This document shows, in pieces, positions 7,519 to 13,422 of a DNA stretch of 14,593 nucleotides (position 1 is its first letter; each line of letters begins with the position of its first letter). The position numbers and the translations under genes are program-made. Source of the DNA: Candidatus Altimarinota bacterium (GTDB lineage Bacteria; Patescibacteriota; Gracilibacteria; UBA1369; LOWO2-01-FULL-3); assembly GCA_029939035.1 (NCBI GenBank), contig JAOZTS010000019.1:1-14593 (forward strand), given 5' to 3'. The notes under the pieces were generated by a model. It was not told the DNA's origin. It ran no database searches and was given only the letters and a program-made list of their open reading frames with translations.

Positions 7519-7546
7519 ATTATAAACATCCATTAACATTTTTGAA
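7519..7546 (-). promoter_or_regulatory. Promoter of the DUF389 gene
   Basis: On the minus strand TTCAAA (7541-7546) is followed after 16 bases by a perfect TATAAT (7519-7524). The predicted start lies about 23 bases before the ATG at 7489. It overlaps the oppositely directed tspO promoter by 14 bases, so the two can hardly be occupied at the same time. Confidence 0.55.
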
Positions 7547-7560
7547 ATATAAGATAAAAT
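7533..7560 (+). promoter_or_regulatory. Promoter of tspO
   Basis: TTAACA (7533-7538), a 16-base spacer, then TAAAAT (7555-7560); both boxes match the sigma70 consensus at five of six positions. The expected start at about 7567 leaves a leader of roughly 22 bases before the GTG start codon. It overlaps the divergent DUF389 promoter. Confidence 0.6.
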
Positions 7561-7589
7561 AGAGACAAATACTACTAAACATTACTCCC

Positions 7590-8096
7590 GTGAAAAAATT
7601 TAGACAAAACTACGTCATCATTCCATCTGTCACAATATGTGTAACCCTCGTTGGAAGCTTACTCACAAGCCTCGGCGTAAACTGGTACAACAACACACTC
7701 ATACAACCAGCACTCACACCTCCAAACTTTATCTTCCCAATCGCTTGGCACATTATTTTCATAATGGCAACAATGTCAGCATTGATAGTATGGAACAGTG
7801 AAGATTTCGAAAAAAGATGCCTATGGATTTTTAAAAGAAAAACCAAAGATTTTAATCTGATCATCGGATTGTTTGTAGCAAATGCAGCCTTGAATGTAAC
7901 CTGGGTACTTCTTTTCTTCTCTCTAAAACTAGTTCTTCCGGCATTCATCGAAATGATCGCTCTTGAAGCCACAACTCTGCTACTTATGATCCTAATCTGG
8001 AAACATTCAAAAAACGCATCGCTCTTGCTGTTGCCATATTTACTCTGGCTAGGATTCGCAACATTCCTGACATATCAGATCCTAATGCTAAACTAA
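7590..8096 (+). CDS. tspO: TspO/MBR family tryptophan-rich sensory protein
   Basis: Five-helix membrane protein that in other organisms binds porphyrins and related ligands and is linked to stress and light responses. The 168 residues show the family marks: WY at 32-33, LTPPNFIFPIAW (42-53), the AALNVTWVLLFF helix (99-110, N102 and W105) and the last helix PYLLWLGFATFLTYQI (149-164). Helices lie at about 10-30, 47-67, 88-110, 114-137 and 145-164. It has fewer Trp than typical TspO. The start is GTG, chosen because the family N-terminus begins there and an in-frame ATG is not available nearby. No haem or chlorophyll genes are in the window, so the ligand is unknown. It ends in CTA AAC TAA inside the palindrome shared with the LOG gene. 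Confidence 0.92.
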   Translation: MKKFRQNYVIIPSVTICVTLVGSLLTSLGVNWYNNTLIQPALTPPNFIFPIAWHIIFIMATMSALIVWNSEDFEKRCLWIFKRKTKDFNLIIGLFVANAALNVTWVLLFFSLKLVLPAFIEMIALEATTLLLMILIWKHSKNASLLLLPYLLWLGFATFLTYQILMLN

Positions 8097-8108
8097 ATGT
8101 TAGTTTAG
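8088..8108. terminator. Palindrome joining the tspO and LOG gene ends, candidate terminator
   Basis: A perfect 9-base-pair stem, CTAAACTAA at 8088-8096 and TTAGTTTAG at 8100-8108, with a 3-base loop ATG. Each arm codes the last two residues Leu-Asn and the stop TAA of one of the two convergent genes. On the plus strand it is followed by TTTT (8109-8112), which suits a weak terminator for tspO; on the minus strand no T-run follows. The stem holds only two G/C pairs, so its stability is modest. Confidence 0.45.
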
Positions 8109-9224
8109 TTTTACTGGTGGATGAGCTTTTACAAACTCCACAACTTCATCCGGCTCATCAAAAATACTAATCATTTCATGATATTTCTTTCCTGCGGAAA
8201 ATTTATCCAACATTTGATAAATCATATTGTCCTCACTCCAGAATTTCTTCCCCAAAAACACCATCGGGCTCGTATAGCCATAAGTTTCATAGTGATTTTG
8301 AGCAACATCAGCAAAAATTTCCTGCACAGTCCCAGCACTTCCCTGAGCATATATAATCCCATACAAAGACGTCGCCAAAAGCACATCCTCACGAATTGAA
8401 TTAGAAAAATATTTAGCAACATGCTGAGCAAATAGATTTGAAGGTTCATGTCCATAAAACCAAGTAGGTATCGCCATATTTTCAGTTCCCTCTGGATACA
8501 TCTCAATCACTTTTTTGGCCTGTGTAATGTATCCCGAATCCTTGAACCCGGGAGATTCTTTCAAAATCTCAATAGCTTTCATCAGATCCTCTTCACTCTT
8601 TCCTCCAAAATAAGCTCCCATATTCGAAGCCTCCATAACTCCAGGCCCTCCTCCAGACAAAATAAAGAATCCAGCCTCTGCCAATTTCTTTGCAGTAATA
8701 GCTACCTTCGTGAAAACCGGATCAGTCCTCAAAATCCCATGTCCTCCCATCACACCAACACACTTCCGACTCGTCATGCCGCTCTCATCAAACCCAATAA
8801 CTTCCCGCAAAGCATCATCAATCGCATGATCATGAATCCTCTGCGACAAGGCCTCGTTAATATCCGCACTATATCGAAAACCATTAAAATGGGTATAAAT
8901 TTGCAAATCCGTACTATTATCGTTCTCAGGATCATATCCCTCCATCAACTCTTGCCAAGTATATAGTGTTCTCCGATATGGATTATAAGGAAGCCCCACA
9001 ATTTTCGGATAAATCACCGCACCCTTCTTCCTCAAAGCAAGCTCAATCTCCTCACTCATATCACATCCCAAAAAAGTTGTATTAGCCAGCTTCACATCCT
9101 CCCAATCAATCTTGATTTTATTCAAATCCAAACTCTGAATAGTAAGATTCAACAACGTTCCACCCTCTTTCATAAGAGCTTCCGCCGACTCAACTTCTTT
9201 TATTAATTTTTCTTGTGAAGACAT
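8100..9224 (-). CDS. Long-form LOG-family Rossmann nucleotide-binding protein
   Basis: LOG-family proteins bind nucleotides, and some release the base from nucleoside 5'-monophosphates. Residues 1-150 form an N-terminal extension of unknown role, which makes this 374-residue protein much longer than the usual ~190-residue LOG. The LOG core follows: GVMGGHGILRTDP (157-169), FILSGGGPGVMEA (187-199), IPTWFYGHEP (252-261), NSIREDVLLA (275-284) and AQGSAGTVQE (293-302). In classical LOG the last motif is PGGxGTxxE; here Q-G-S-A replaces P-G-G-x, while the GT and final Glu remain. This wording is typical of the long LOG-like group known from Actinobacteria and others, whose reaction is not established. 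A single-gene unit with its own promoter, convergent with tspO. There is no Shine-Dalgarno. Confidence 0.88.
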   Translation of the reverse strand: MSSQEKLIKEVESAEALMKEGGTLLNLTIQSLDLNKIKIDWEDVKLANTTFLGCDMSEEIELALRKKGAVIYPKIVGLPYNPYRRTLYTWQELMEGYDPENDNSTDLQIYTHFNGFRYSADINEALSQRIHDHAIDDALREVIGFDESGMTSRKCVGVMGGHGILRTDPVFTKVAITAKKLAEAGFFILSGGGPGVMEASNMGAYFGGKSEEDLMKAIEILKESPGFKDSGYITQAKKVIEMYPEGTENMAIPTWFYGHEPSNLFAQHVAKYFSNSIREDVLLATSLYGIIYAQGSAGTVQEIFADVAQNHYETYGYTSPMVFLGKKFWSEDNMIYQMLDKFSAGKKYHEMISIFDEPDEVVEFVKAHPPVKLN

Positions 9225-9249
9225 ATAAATAAGTTAGTAATTCCTATTC

Positions 9250-9278
9250 ATTATCTCCCAATTTCACCATTCCTACAA
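9250..9278 (-). promoter_or_regulatory. Candidate promoter of the LOG gene
   Basis: On the minus strand TTGTAG (9273-9278) is followed after 17 bases by GATAAT (9250-9255). The -10 box matches at five of six positions, the -35 box only at TTG. The predicted leader is about 20 bases. Confidence 0.4.
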
Positions 9279-9319
9279 CCTAACAACATTGCACTGTAGC
9301 AGATCTCCACTTTTCACGT

Positions 9320-9325
9320 TATAAT
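9320..9325 (+). promoter_or_regulatory. -10 box upstream of the SLH protein gene
   Basis: A perfect TATAAT with no convincing -35 box at the right distance (TAGCAG sits at 17 bases). Transcription from it would start near 9332 and give a 45-base leader that contains the hairpin at 9347-9362. Confidence 0.4.
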
Positions 9326-9346
9326 AATCGCAACAATTTAACAAAC

Positions 9347-9362
9347 AGTCGCATCAGCGACT
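9347..9362 (+). promoter_or_regulatory. Leader hairpin before the SLH protein gene
   Basis: Perfect 6-base-pair stem AGTCGC / GCGACT with loop ATCA, ending 15 bases before the ATG. The stem is GC-richer than the surrounding leader. No T-run follows, so it is not a terminator; an mRNA-stabilising or translation-control element is the likelier reading, by inference. Confidence 0.4.
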
Positions 9363-9377
9363 CTAACCAAATAAGCC

Positions 9378-10307
9378 ATGAAGAAATTTCTGACAACACT
9401 CACACTAATCGCAGTAACAATACTCTTAGCTCCAGCTGTACACGCCAGCGATTGCTTCCGAGACCCAATCTACGACCGAGACTGGAACGCTGAAGTAACA
9501 ACAGGTGCCTTCATAAGAGACGTAGCATGTATGAAAGGATCTGAAATCATCACAACACTCGCAGTAGGAACAATTGCCCACGTAATCGCTGAAACAGACG
9601 GGTGGTACAAAATCGAAACACCAGATGGGCAAATCGGATGGGTAGGACAATGGCTAGTCGAACAAACTTCAAAATCTTTCACAGAAACAGCCGAAGAACC
9701 TGAGCCAGAAACAATCTCAGAAGATGTTGTCGAAGAAGACAACGCTCCAATGTACGACATTAACAACCACAAATACGAAGACGCAATTTGGTATGTATAC
9801 GAAAACAGCATCGTAAATGGATATGAAGACGGTTCATACAAACCTGACAACACTGTAAACAGAGCAGAACTTCTAAAAATCATTGTGGAAGCCGCGTTTA
9901 ATGATGAATTCGAAGGATACGGAGACAAAAACTGCTTCTCTGACGTCCCAGCAAACGAATGGTATACAAAATATGTTTGCTTCGCCAAAGAAGAAGGAAT
10001 TGTAGAAGGATACTCAGGAAACATGTTCAAACCAACAAACGAAATCAGCTTTGTAGAAGCACTCAAGATCACTATGGTTGGATTTGATTACGATTTTGCA
10101 GAAGAGACACCTTGGTATAAAGACATCGTAGTCCAAGCATCTGAAGGAAACTTCATCCCTCTCGATGTAACTCAGTTCAACCAAAACTTCACTCGTGCAC
10201 AAATGGCAGATCTTATTACAAGAATTCTAAAATCACGAAAAGGAGAACTCGAAGAATACCTTGGTGATTCAGCAGAAGAAGTAGTTACCTACGAAGATCT
10301 AAACTAA
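9378..10307 (+). CDS. Exported SH3b + three SLH-domain surface protein
   Basis: Predicted cell-surface protein held to wall polymers by SLH repeats. The 309 residues show a signal peptide (1-23, cleavage after VHA), and a bacterial SH3 domain (about 38-95: AFIRDVACMKG, HVIAETDGWYKIE, GQIGWVGQWL). An acidic Glu/Pro linker (101-124) leads to three SLH motifs: about 130-175 (YEDAIWYVYENSIVNGYEDG, NRAELLKII), about 185-237 (CFSDVPANEWYTKYVCFAKEEGIVEGY) and about 245-288 (WYKDIVVQAS, FTRAQMADLITRIL). The third is the least regular. C26 and C51, and C186 and C201, may pair. SH3b domains bind peptidoglycan peptides. Its stop codon overlaps that of the convergent L,D-transpeptidase-like gene by four bases, placing two envelope genes together. 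Confidence 0.92.
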   Translation: MKKFLTTLTLIAVTILLAPAVHASDCFRDPIYDRDWNAEVTTGAFIRDVACMKGSEIITTLAVGTIAHVIAETDGWYKIETPDGQIGWVGQWLVEQTSKSFTETAEEPEPETISEDVVEEDNAPMYDINNHKYEDAIWYVYENSIVNGYEDGSYKPDNTVNRAELLKIIVEAAFNDEFEGYGDKNCFSDVPANEWYTKYVCFAKEEGIVEGYSGNMFKPTNEISFVEALKITMVGFDYDFAEETPWYKDIVVQASEGNFIPLDVTQFNQNFTRAQMADLITRILKSRKGELEEYLGDSAEEVVTYEDLN

Positions 10308-10894
10308 AGAGCCAAATTGATATACGAAGACAAGTTAACATCATATTTGGTGATCATTTTCATACTTTCACCATTAGCGATGTAGCTTTCTTCTATAATA
10401 TCGTGGATATCAGCCGCAACCAGAATACAACCTAAACTCAAGTATTTAGTTCCATTTTCGATCTCTTCTTCAAAAAACGCATAATTGTGAATACCGTAAC
10501 CAGTACGTGTATCCCCATTATTCTTATACATTCTCAAAAACTCACCAGTTTCCCCAAAAATCGTACGATTTGGCTGAATATTCTTTTCCTTAATCACCCA
10601 CTCTTCCTCAGGAGTTGGAGTACGAGTTGCACCACTCATTATTGGAAAAACAGTATAAGTCTTGTAATCATCATTCACCAAATATCCAAGAGCATCATCA
10701 ATATCCACAAGGAAGTAATCCCCCTCTGAAGATTCAAACTTGTCATACCTACTCAAATCCCACGAATCAGCAGAAAACGTACTCAATTCATACAATTTAC
10801 TCAAATCCCATGAGTCAGCATTGGCAATCCCAAAGCTCACAAAAACGTACAGCAACATGTACAAAAACCCGATTGTTCTAAATATCTTTTTCAT
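10304..10894 (-). CDS. Exported L,D-transpeptidase (YkuD)-like protein with altered active site
   Basis: L,D-transpeptidases cross-link peptidoglycan or attach proteins to it outside the cell. The 196 residues have a signal peptide (1-26, cleavage after ANA) and a duplicated 16-residue unit at the mature N-terminus (ADSWDLS at 26-32 and 42-48). A YkuD-like domain follows (about 60-165), with YLVNDDYKTYTVFPIMSGAT (71-90), TPTPEEEW (92-99), GYGIHNYAF (132-140, H136) and SLGCILV (153-159, C156). The usual close is S-H/x-G-C-[IV]-R-[ML]; here Leu replaces the Arg after Cys-Ile. The nucleophile Cys and a His are kept, so activity is possible but uncertain. DUF5675-like proteins also have GCIL and are an alternative reading. 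Strong promoter upstream. Confidence 0.7.
   Translation of the reverse strand: MKKIFRTIGFLYMLLYVFVSFGIANADSWDLSKLYELSTFSADSWDLSRYDKFESSEGDYFLVDIDDALGYLVNDDYKTYTVFPIMSGATRTPTPEEEWVIKEKNIQPNRTIFGETGEFLRMYKNNGDTRTGYGIHNYAFFEEEIENGTKYLSLGCILVAADIHDIIEESYIANGESMKMITKYDVNLSSYINLAL
10750..10820 (-). repeat. Two 23-base direct repeats inside the L,D-transpeptidase-like gene
   Basis: Copies at 10750-10772 and 10798-10820 match at 21 of 23 bases with a period of 48 bases (16 codons). They encode ADSWDLS twice at the start of the mature protein. Near-identity at the DNA level, including silent positions, suggests a recent slipped-strand or tandem duplication rather than old protein-level repetition. 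Confidence 0.8.
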
Positions 10895-10920
10895 GATAGT
10901 AATTTTATGTTAAGCGGAGT

Positions 10921-10948
10921 ATTCTACGCAGTTTCTCAAATTTGTCAA
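10921..10948 (-). promoter_or_regulatory. Strong promoter of the L,D-transpeptidase-like gene
   Basis: On the minus strand a perfect TTGACA (10943-10948), a 16-base spacer and TAGAAT (10921-10926, five of six). This is the best sigma70-type promoter in the window and suggests high constitutive expression. The leader would be about 20 bases to the ATG at 10894. Confidence 0.7.
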
Positions 10949-11019
10949 CCCCTAGGTATGGCAATACAAAAAAACAGCCAAAAAGCCGTATTCTCAGCCA
11001 ATCTAGATCCAATATAAAA

Positions 11020-12132
11020 CTATTTTAAACCAGGAAGATCTTTGTACCCATCTCCATACTGATATTCATCGTCAATAATGTCTTTTTCCTGCCAATCCTC
11101 AATCCAACCTTCAACCGTAAATACCTTGGATCCACCATCGGCAAGCGAACAAATCACCCTATTCAACCCACAATTTATTAACATTTTCTTACAAATAAAA
11201 CACGGGAAAGCATCTATCGCATCAGCACCTTCGCCCCATTTCTTCCCATAAATATACATATCTCCACCCATCAAACTCGTACCAGCACGAGCCGCATTAA
11301 TAATCGCATTCTGCTCAGCATGAACACTCCTGCACATCTCATATCTGTGCCCTGAAGGAATTCCAAGTTTCTTTCTCAAACAGAAACCGTGCTCATGAGA
11401 GCTTTTCGTACCACGAGGCGCACCACAATATCCAGTCGCAACAACCTGATCATCACGAATAATAACCGCGCCAATCTCTACTTTCGTACAAGTCCCCCGA
11501 CTAGAAACAGATTTCGCAAGACTCAGATAATATTCATCCTTTGTTGGCCTTGTATATTCCATTTTTTTGTCTCTTATAGAATTATAATAATTTACAAATT
11601 TTTCCTTCAATTCCTCTAGTGTACCCTCATTTTCTACCACAATATCAGTCATTTTCATACATTTTCCTACCTGTTGACCATCTTCAGACTCACCTTCTCC
11701 CCATTCTCTCTCAATTTTCCTCAAAATCTCATCTCGTTCAGTAGCATCACTTTCCCTGCCTCTTCCCAAAATCCGCTCCACAAGCATTTCTTTTTCAGTA
11801 TGCACTCCTACAATATTAACCCCCTCTCCATTACGCAATTCATCAATCTCAGCAGGATTTCGAATTCCATCTACAACCCACAATTCATAACCAGAATCAC
11901 CAATTTTCTCTAACGCTCGCCCCGCAAGTACACCAGCTCCACCTTCAGAACGCATAGAATTCCCAACTTCCATCAATTTCTCCCTTTCCTCCTCAACTCC
12001 ACGATTCCTAGCCTCCTCCCTCACCATCATCGACAAAGTAATATACTTAAAACCTTCTTTTTCAAGAATTTTCACTATCTCCCCCTTTCCACAGCCCATG
12101 GAACCTGTAAGCCCAATAATTATCTTTCCCAT
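11020..12132 (-). CDS. P-loop nucleotide kinase-like domain fused to dCMP deaminase
   Basis: A 370-residue two-domain protein. Residues 1-185 resemble dephospho-CoA kinase/UPF0200-type P-loop NTPases: GLTGSMGCGKGE (7-18, Walker A ending in K-G as in adenylate kinase), SMMVREEARNRG (34-45), VVDGIRNPAEID (86-97), GRGRESD (123-129) and VENEGTLEELKEK (166-178). Residues 192-345 are a zinc deoxycytidylate deaminase: CTKVEIGAVI (215-224), GYCGAPRGTK, GIPSGHRYEMCRSVHAEQNA with H271-A-E273, and PCFIC (310-314, C311 and C314). dCMP deaminase turns dCMP into dUMP for dTTP synthesis. The kinase part may phosphorylate or sense a nucleotide. AvcD antiphage proteins share this domain order, but they are longer. 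An internal ATG (Met191) could yield a free deaminase. No thymidylate synthase is nearby. Confidence 0.9.
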   Translation of the reverse strand: MGKIIIGLTGSMGCGKGEIVKILEKEGFKYITLSMMVREEARNRGVEEEREKLMEVGNSMRSEGGAGVLAGRALEKIGDSGYELWVVDGIRNPAEIDELRNGEGVNIVGVHTEKEMLVERILGRGRESDATERDEILRKIEREWGEGESEDGQQVGKCMKMTDIVVENEGTLEELKEKFVNYYNSIRDKKMEYTRPTKDEYYLSLAKSVSSRGTCTKVEIGAVIIRDDQVVATGYCGAPRGTKSSHEHGFCLRKKLGIPSGHRYEMCRSVHAEQNAIINAARAGTSLMGGDMYIYGKKWGEGADAIDAFPCFICKKMLINCGLNRVICSLADGGSKVFTVEGWIEDWQEKDIIDDEYQYGDGYKDLPGLK

Positions 12133-12150
12133 ATGCTTAATTTATAGCAC

Positions 12151-12165
12151 AAATGCCTTGCATTT
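12151..12165. promoter_or_regulatory. Operator-like dyad between the deaminase fusion and peroxiredoxin genes
   Basis: A perfect inverted repeat AAATGC - CTT - GCATTT in the 84-base gap between two divergent genes. TTGCAT (12159-12164), a weak plus-strand -35 candidate with TATCAA 17 bases on, overlaps its right arm. It could be a regulator site or chance; I do not know a matching regulator. Confidence 0.25.
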
Positions 12166-12216
12166 TATACTCAAAACCAATATCAATTAAGTACATATAT
12201 TAATAACCTTTTTATT

Positions 12217-12789
12217 ATGAGAGGATCAGGAACACGATCGCACAACCCTATTGGGGAAAAACGCAGAAAAACCGTGCAAGTAGGCAAAAAAGCACCATCG
12301 TTTAGAATGGAAGGCTACCACAAAGGAAAAAAATCACATTACAGTCTGGAAGATTTTGAAGGAGATTGGAAAATTTTGTTTTTCTACCCACTAGATTTCA
12401 CTTTTGTATGTCCTACAGAATTAGTTGAATTGAGCAAAAAAGCAGAAGCTTTCGAAGACCTAGACGCAAAAATACTAGGAGTAAGTGTTGATAGCGTGTA
12501 TTCACACGAAGCATGGCTAAAAGACCTGGGAGAATTTAACTATCCACTACTTAGTGACATCACAAAAGAAGTAAGCAGAGATTACAACGTGCTCATCGAA
12601 AACCAAGGAATCAGCCTGCGAGGAACATTTATCATAAATCCTGAAGGAATAGTTAAACACATCATGGTAAACGATCTAGACATTGGTCGAAACATAGATG
12701 AAACGCTAAGAGTTCTGAAAGCTCTACAAACAGGAGACCTATGCCCGGTTAACTGGACACCAGAAAAGAAAACTCTGGGGAAAGCCTAG
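12217..12789 (+). CDS. 2-Cys peroxiredoxin (AhpC/Prx1 type)
   Basis: Cytoplasmic thiol peroxidase that reduces hydrogen peroxide and organic peroxides. The peroxidatic site is FYPLDFTFVCPTE (C65, with P58 and T62 on the family pattern), the resolving Cys is in DLCPVNW (C176), and R136 in SLRGTFII completes the active site. SVDSVYSHEAWLK (90-102) is typical of the AhpC/Prx1 subgroup. The reading starts 22 residues before the usual family start (VGKKAPSF); this head (RGSGTRSHNPIGEKRRK) is basic and unusual. A GTG at 12274 (codon 20) would give a normal-length 171-residue protein, so the true start is uncertain. No AhpF or thioredoxin reductase is nearby; a thioredoxin-fold protein gene is convergent with it. 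Confidence 0.95.
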   Translation: MRGSGTRSHNPIGEKRRKTVQVGKKAPSFRMEGYHKGKKSHYSLEDFEGDWKILFFYPLDFTFVCPTELVELSKKAEAFEDLDAKILGVSVDSVYSHEAWLKDLGEFNYPLLSDITKEVSRDYNVLIENQGISLRGTFIINPEGIVKHIMVNDLDIGRNIDETLRVLKALQTGDLCPVNWTPEKKTLGKA

Positions 12790-12804
12790 CACGCGGCAGC
12801 AAAA

Positions 12805-13353
12805 CTAACGCCATTTTATCGAACAACCCATTGATGGATTTTGATCCTCGGATGGAACTTCACCTCGAAGCAAAACTTCGATTGCTTCACTGAGTTCCTC
12901 TTTTTCAACACTCTCAGGCTCCTGCCAATTATCATCCAATCGACCGTGATAAGACAATTTCCTTTCACTATTATAGACAAAAATATCAGGAGTGCATTGC
13001 GAACCATAAGCTCTCGCAACATCCTGAGATTCATCAATCAAATAAGGAAAATTCATCTCATATTTTTCATGATACTCTTTCATCTTTTCAAGTGAGTCCT
13101 CAGGATAATCCGGATGAAAATTTGGATTAATTCCCAAAAATTGAACATTCTTGCCCTTAAACTTCGTCTGCAAAGCAACTAATCTATCCCAAATAGCCTG
13201 AACATAAGGACAATGATTGCACATAAACACTACAACCAAAATTTTTGCATCAGAATACTCTGGCAAGCCATGCACCTGATCATCAACTCCTTTCAGAGAA
13301 AAATTAGGAGCCTGTACTCCCATCGAAATACTTTTTGATTCTAATAAAGTCAT
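12805..13353 (-). CDS. Thioredoxin-fold family protein with CNHC motif
   Basis: Redoxin-type protein of the common, poorly characterised 'thioredoxin family protein' group (AhpC/TSA-like fold). From ATG at 13353 it has 182 residues: MGVQAPNFSLKG (11-22), VVVFMCNHCPYVQAI (40-54) with C45-N-H-C48, LGINPNFHPDYPEDS, the cis-Pro block SQCTPDIFVYN (118-128), YHGRLDDNW (135-143) and the closing SMGCSIKW. The family normally begins just before 'G..APdF', so ATG 13353 is preferred to the ATG 30 bases upstream, which also lies inside the likely promoter. No signal peptide, so it is cytoplasmic; peroxide or thiol reduction is likely. A weak promoter TTAAGG (13407-13412) and TAAGAT (13384-13389), spacer 17, overlaps the divergent promoter. 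Confidence 0.92.
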   Translation of the reverse strand: MTLLESKSISMGVQAPNFSLKGVDDQVHGLPEYSDAKILVVVFMCNHCPYVQAIWDRLVALQTKFKGKNVQFLGINPNFHPDYPEDSLEKMKEYHEKYEMNFPYLIDESQDVARAYGSQCTPDIFVYNSERKLSYHGRLDDNWQEPESVEKEELSEAIEVLLRGEVPSEDQNPSMGCSIKWR

Positions 13354-13371
13354 ATAAATGAGGTTATTTTT

Positions 13372-13400
13372 TTGACAGTTCAAATCTTATCACATACCAT
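13372..13400 (+). promoter_or_regulatory. Promoter of the kinase-like gene
   Basis: A perfect TTGACA (13372-13377), a 17-base spacer and TACCAT (13395-13400, four of six). Transcription would start at about 13407, some 16 bases before the ATG at 13423. The TTG of the -35 box is in frame with the gene and could be mistaken for its start codon. Confidence 0.6.
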
Positions 13401-13422
13401 ATCCCTCCTTAAGTTCTATTTT

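Noticed and set aside
8448..8966. Plus-strand open frame of 172 codons inside the LOG gene
   Set aside because: Antisense shadow of a well-conserved LOG protein; composition shows no domain and no start signal.
9470..10072. Long minus-strand open frame of 200 codons inside the SLH gene
   Set aside because: It is the antisense of a clear SH3/SLH protein, Ser/Thr-rich low-complexity, without promoter or family features; a shadow frame.
10950..11019. T-run after the deaminase fusion gene as a rho-independent terminator
   Set aside because: On the minus strand the T7 run is preceded by direct GGCT repeats, not by an inverted repeat; no stem can be drawn.
11020..12216. A complete AvcID-type antiphage system
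   Set aside because: Only the domain order of AvcD is shared; the protein is shorter, no avcI-like RNA is recognisable upstream, and the neighbours are housekeeping-like.
13354..13383. Upstream ATG extending the CNHC redoxin by ten residues
   Set aside because: The family begins at or after the ATG at 13353, and the extension lies in the divergent promoter region.
13372..13422. TTG start that would lengthen the kinase-like protein by 17 residues
   Set aside because: The TTG belongs to a perfect TTGACA -35 box with a -10 box 17 bases on; the ATG at 13423 directly precedes the conserved-looking glycine loop.
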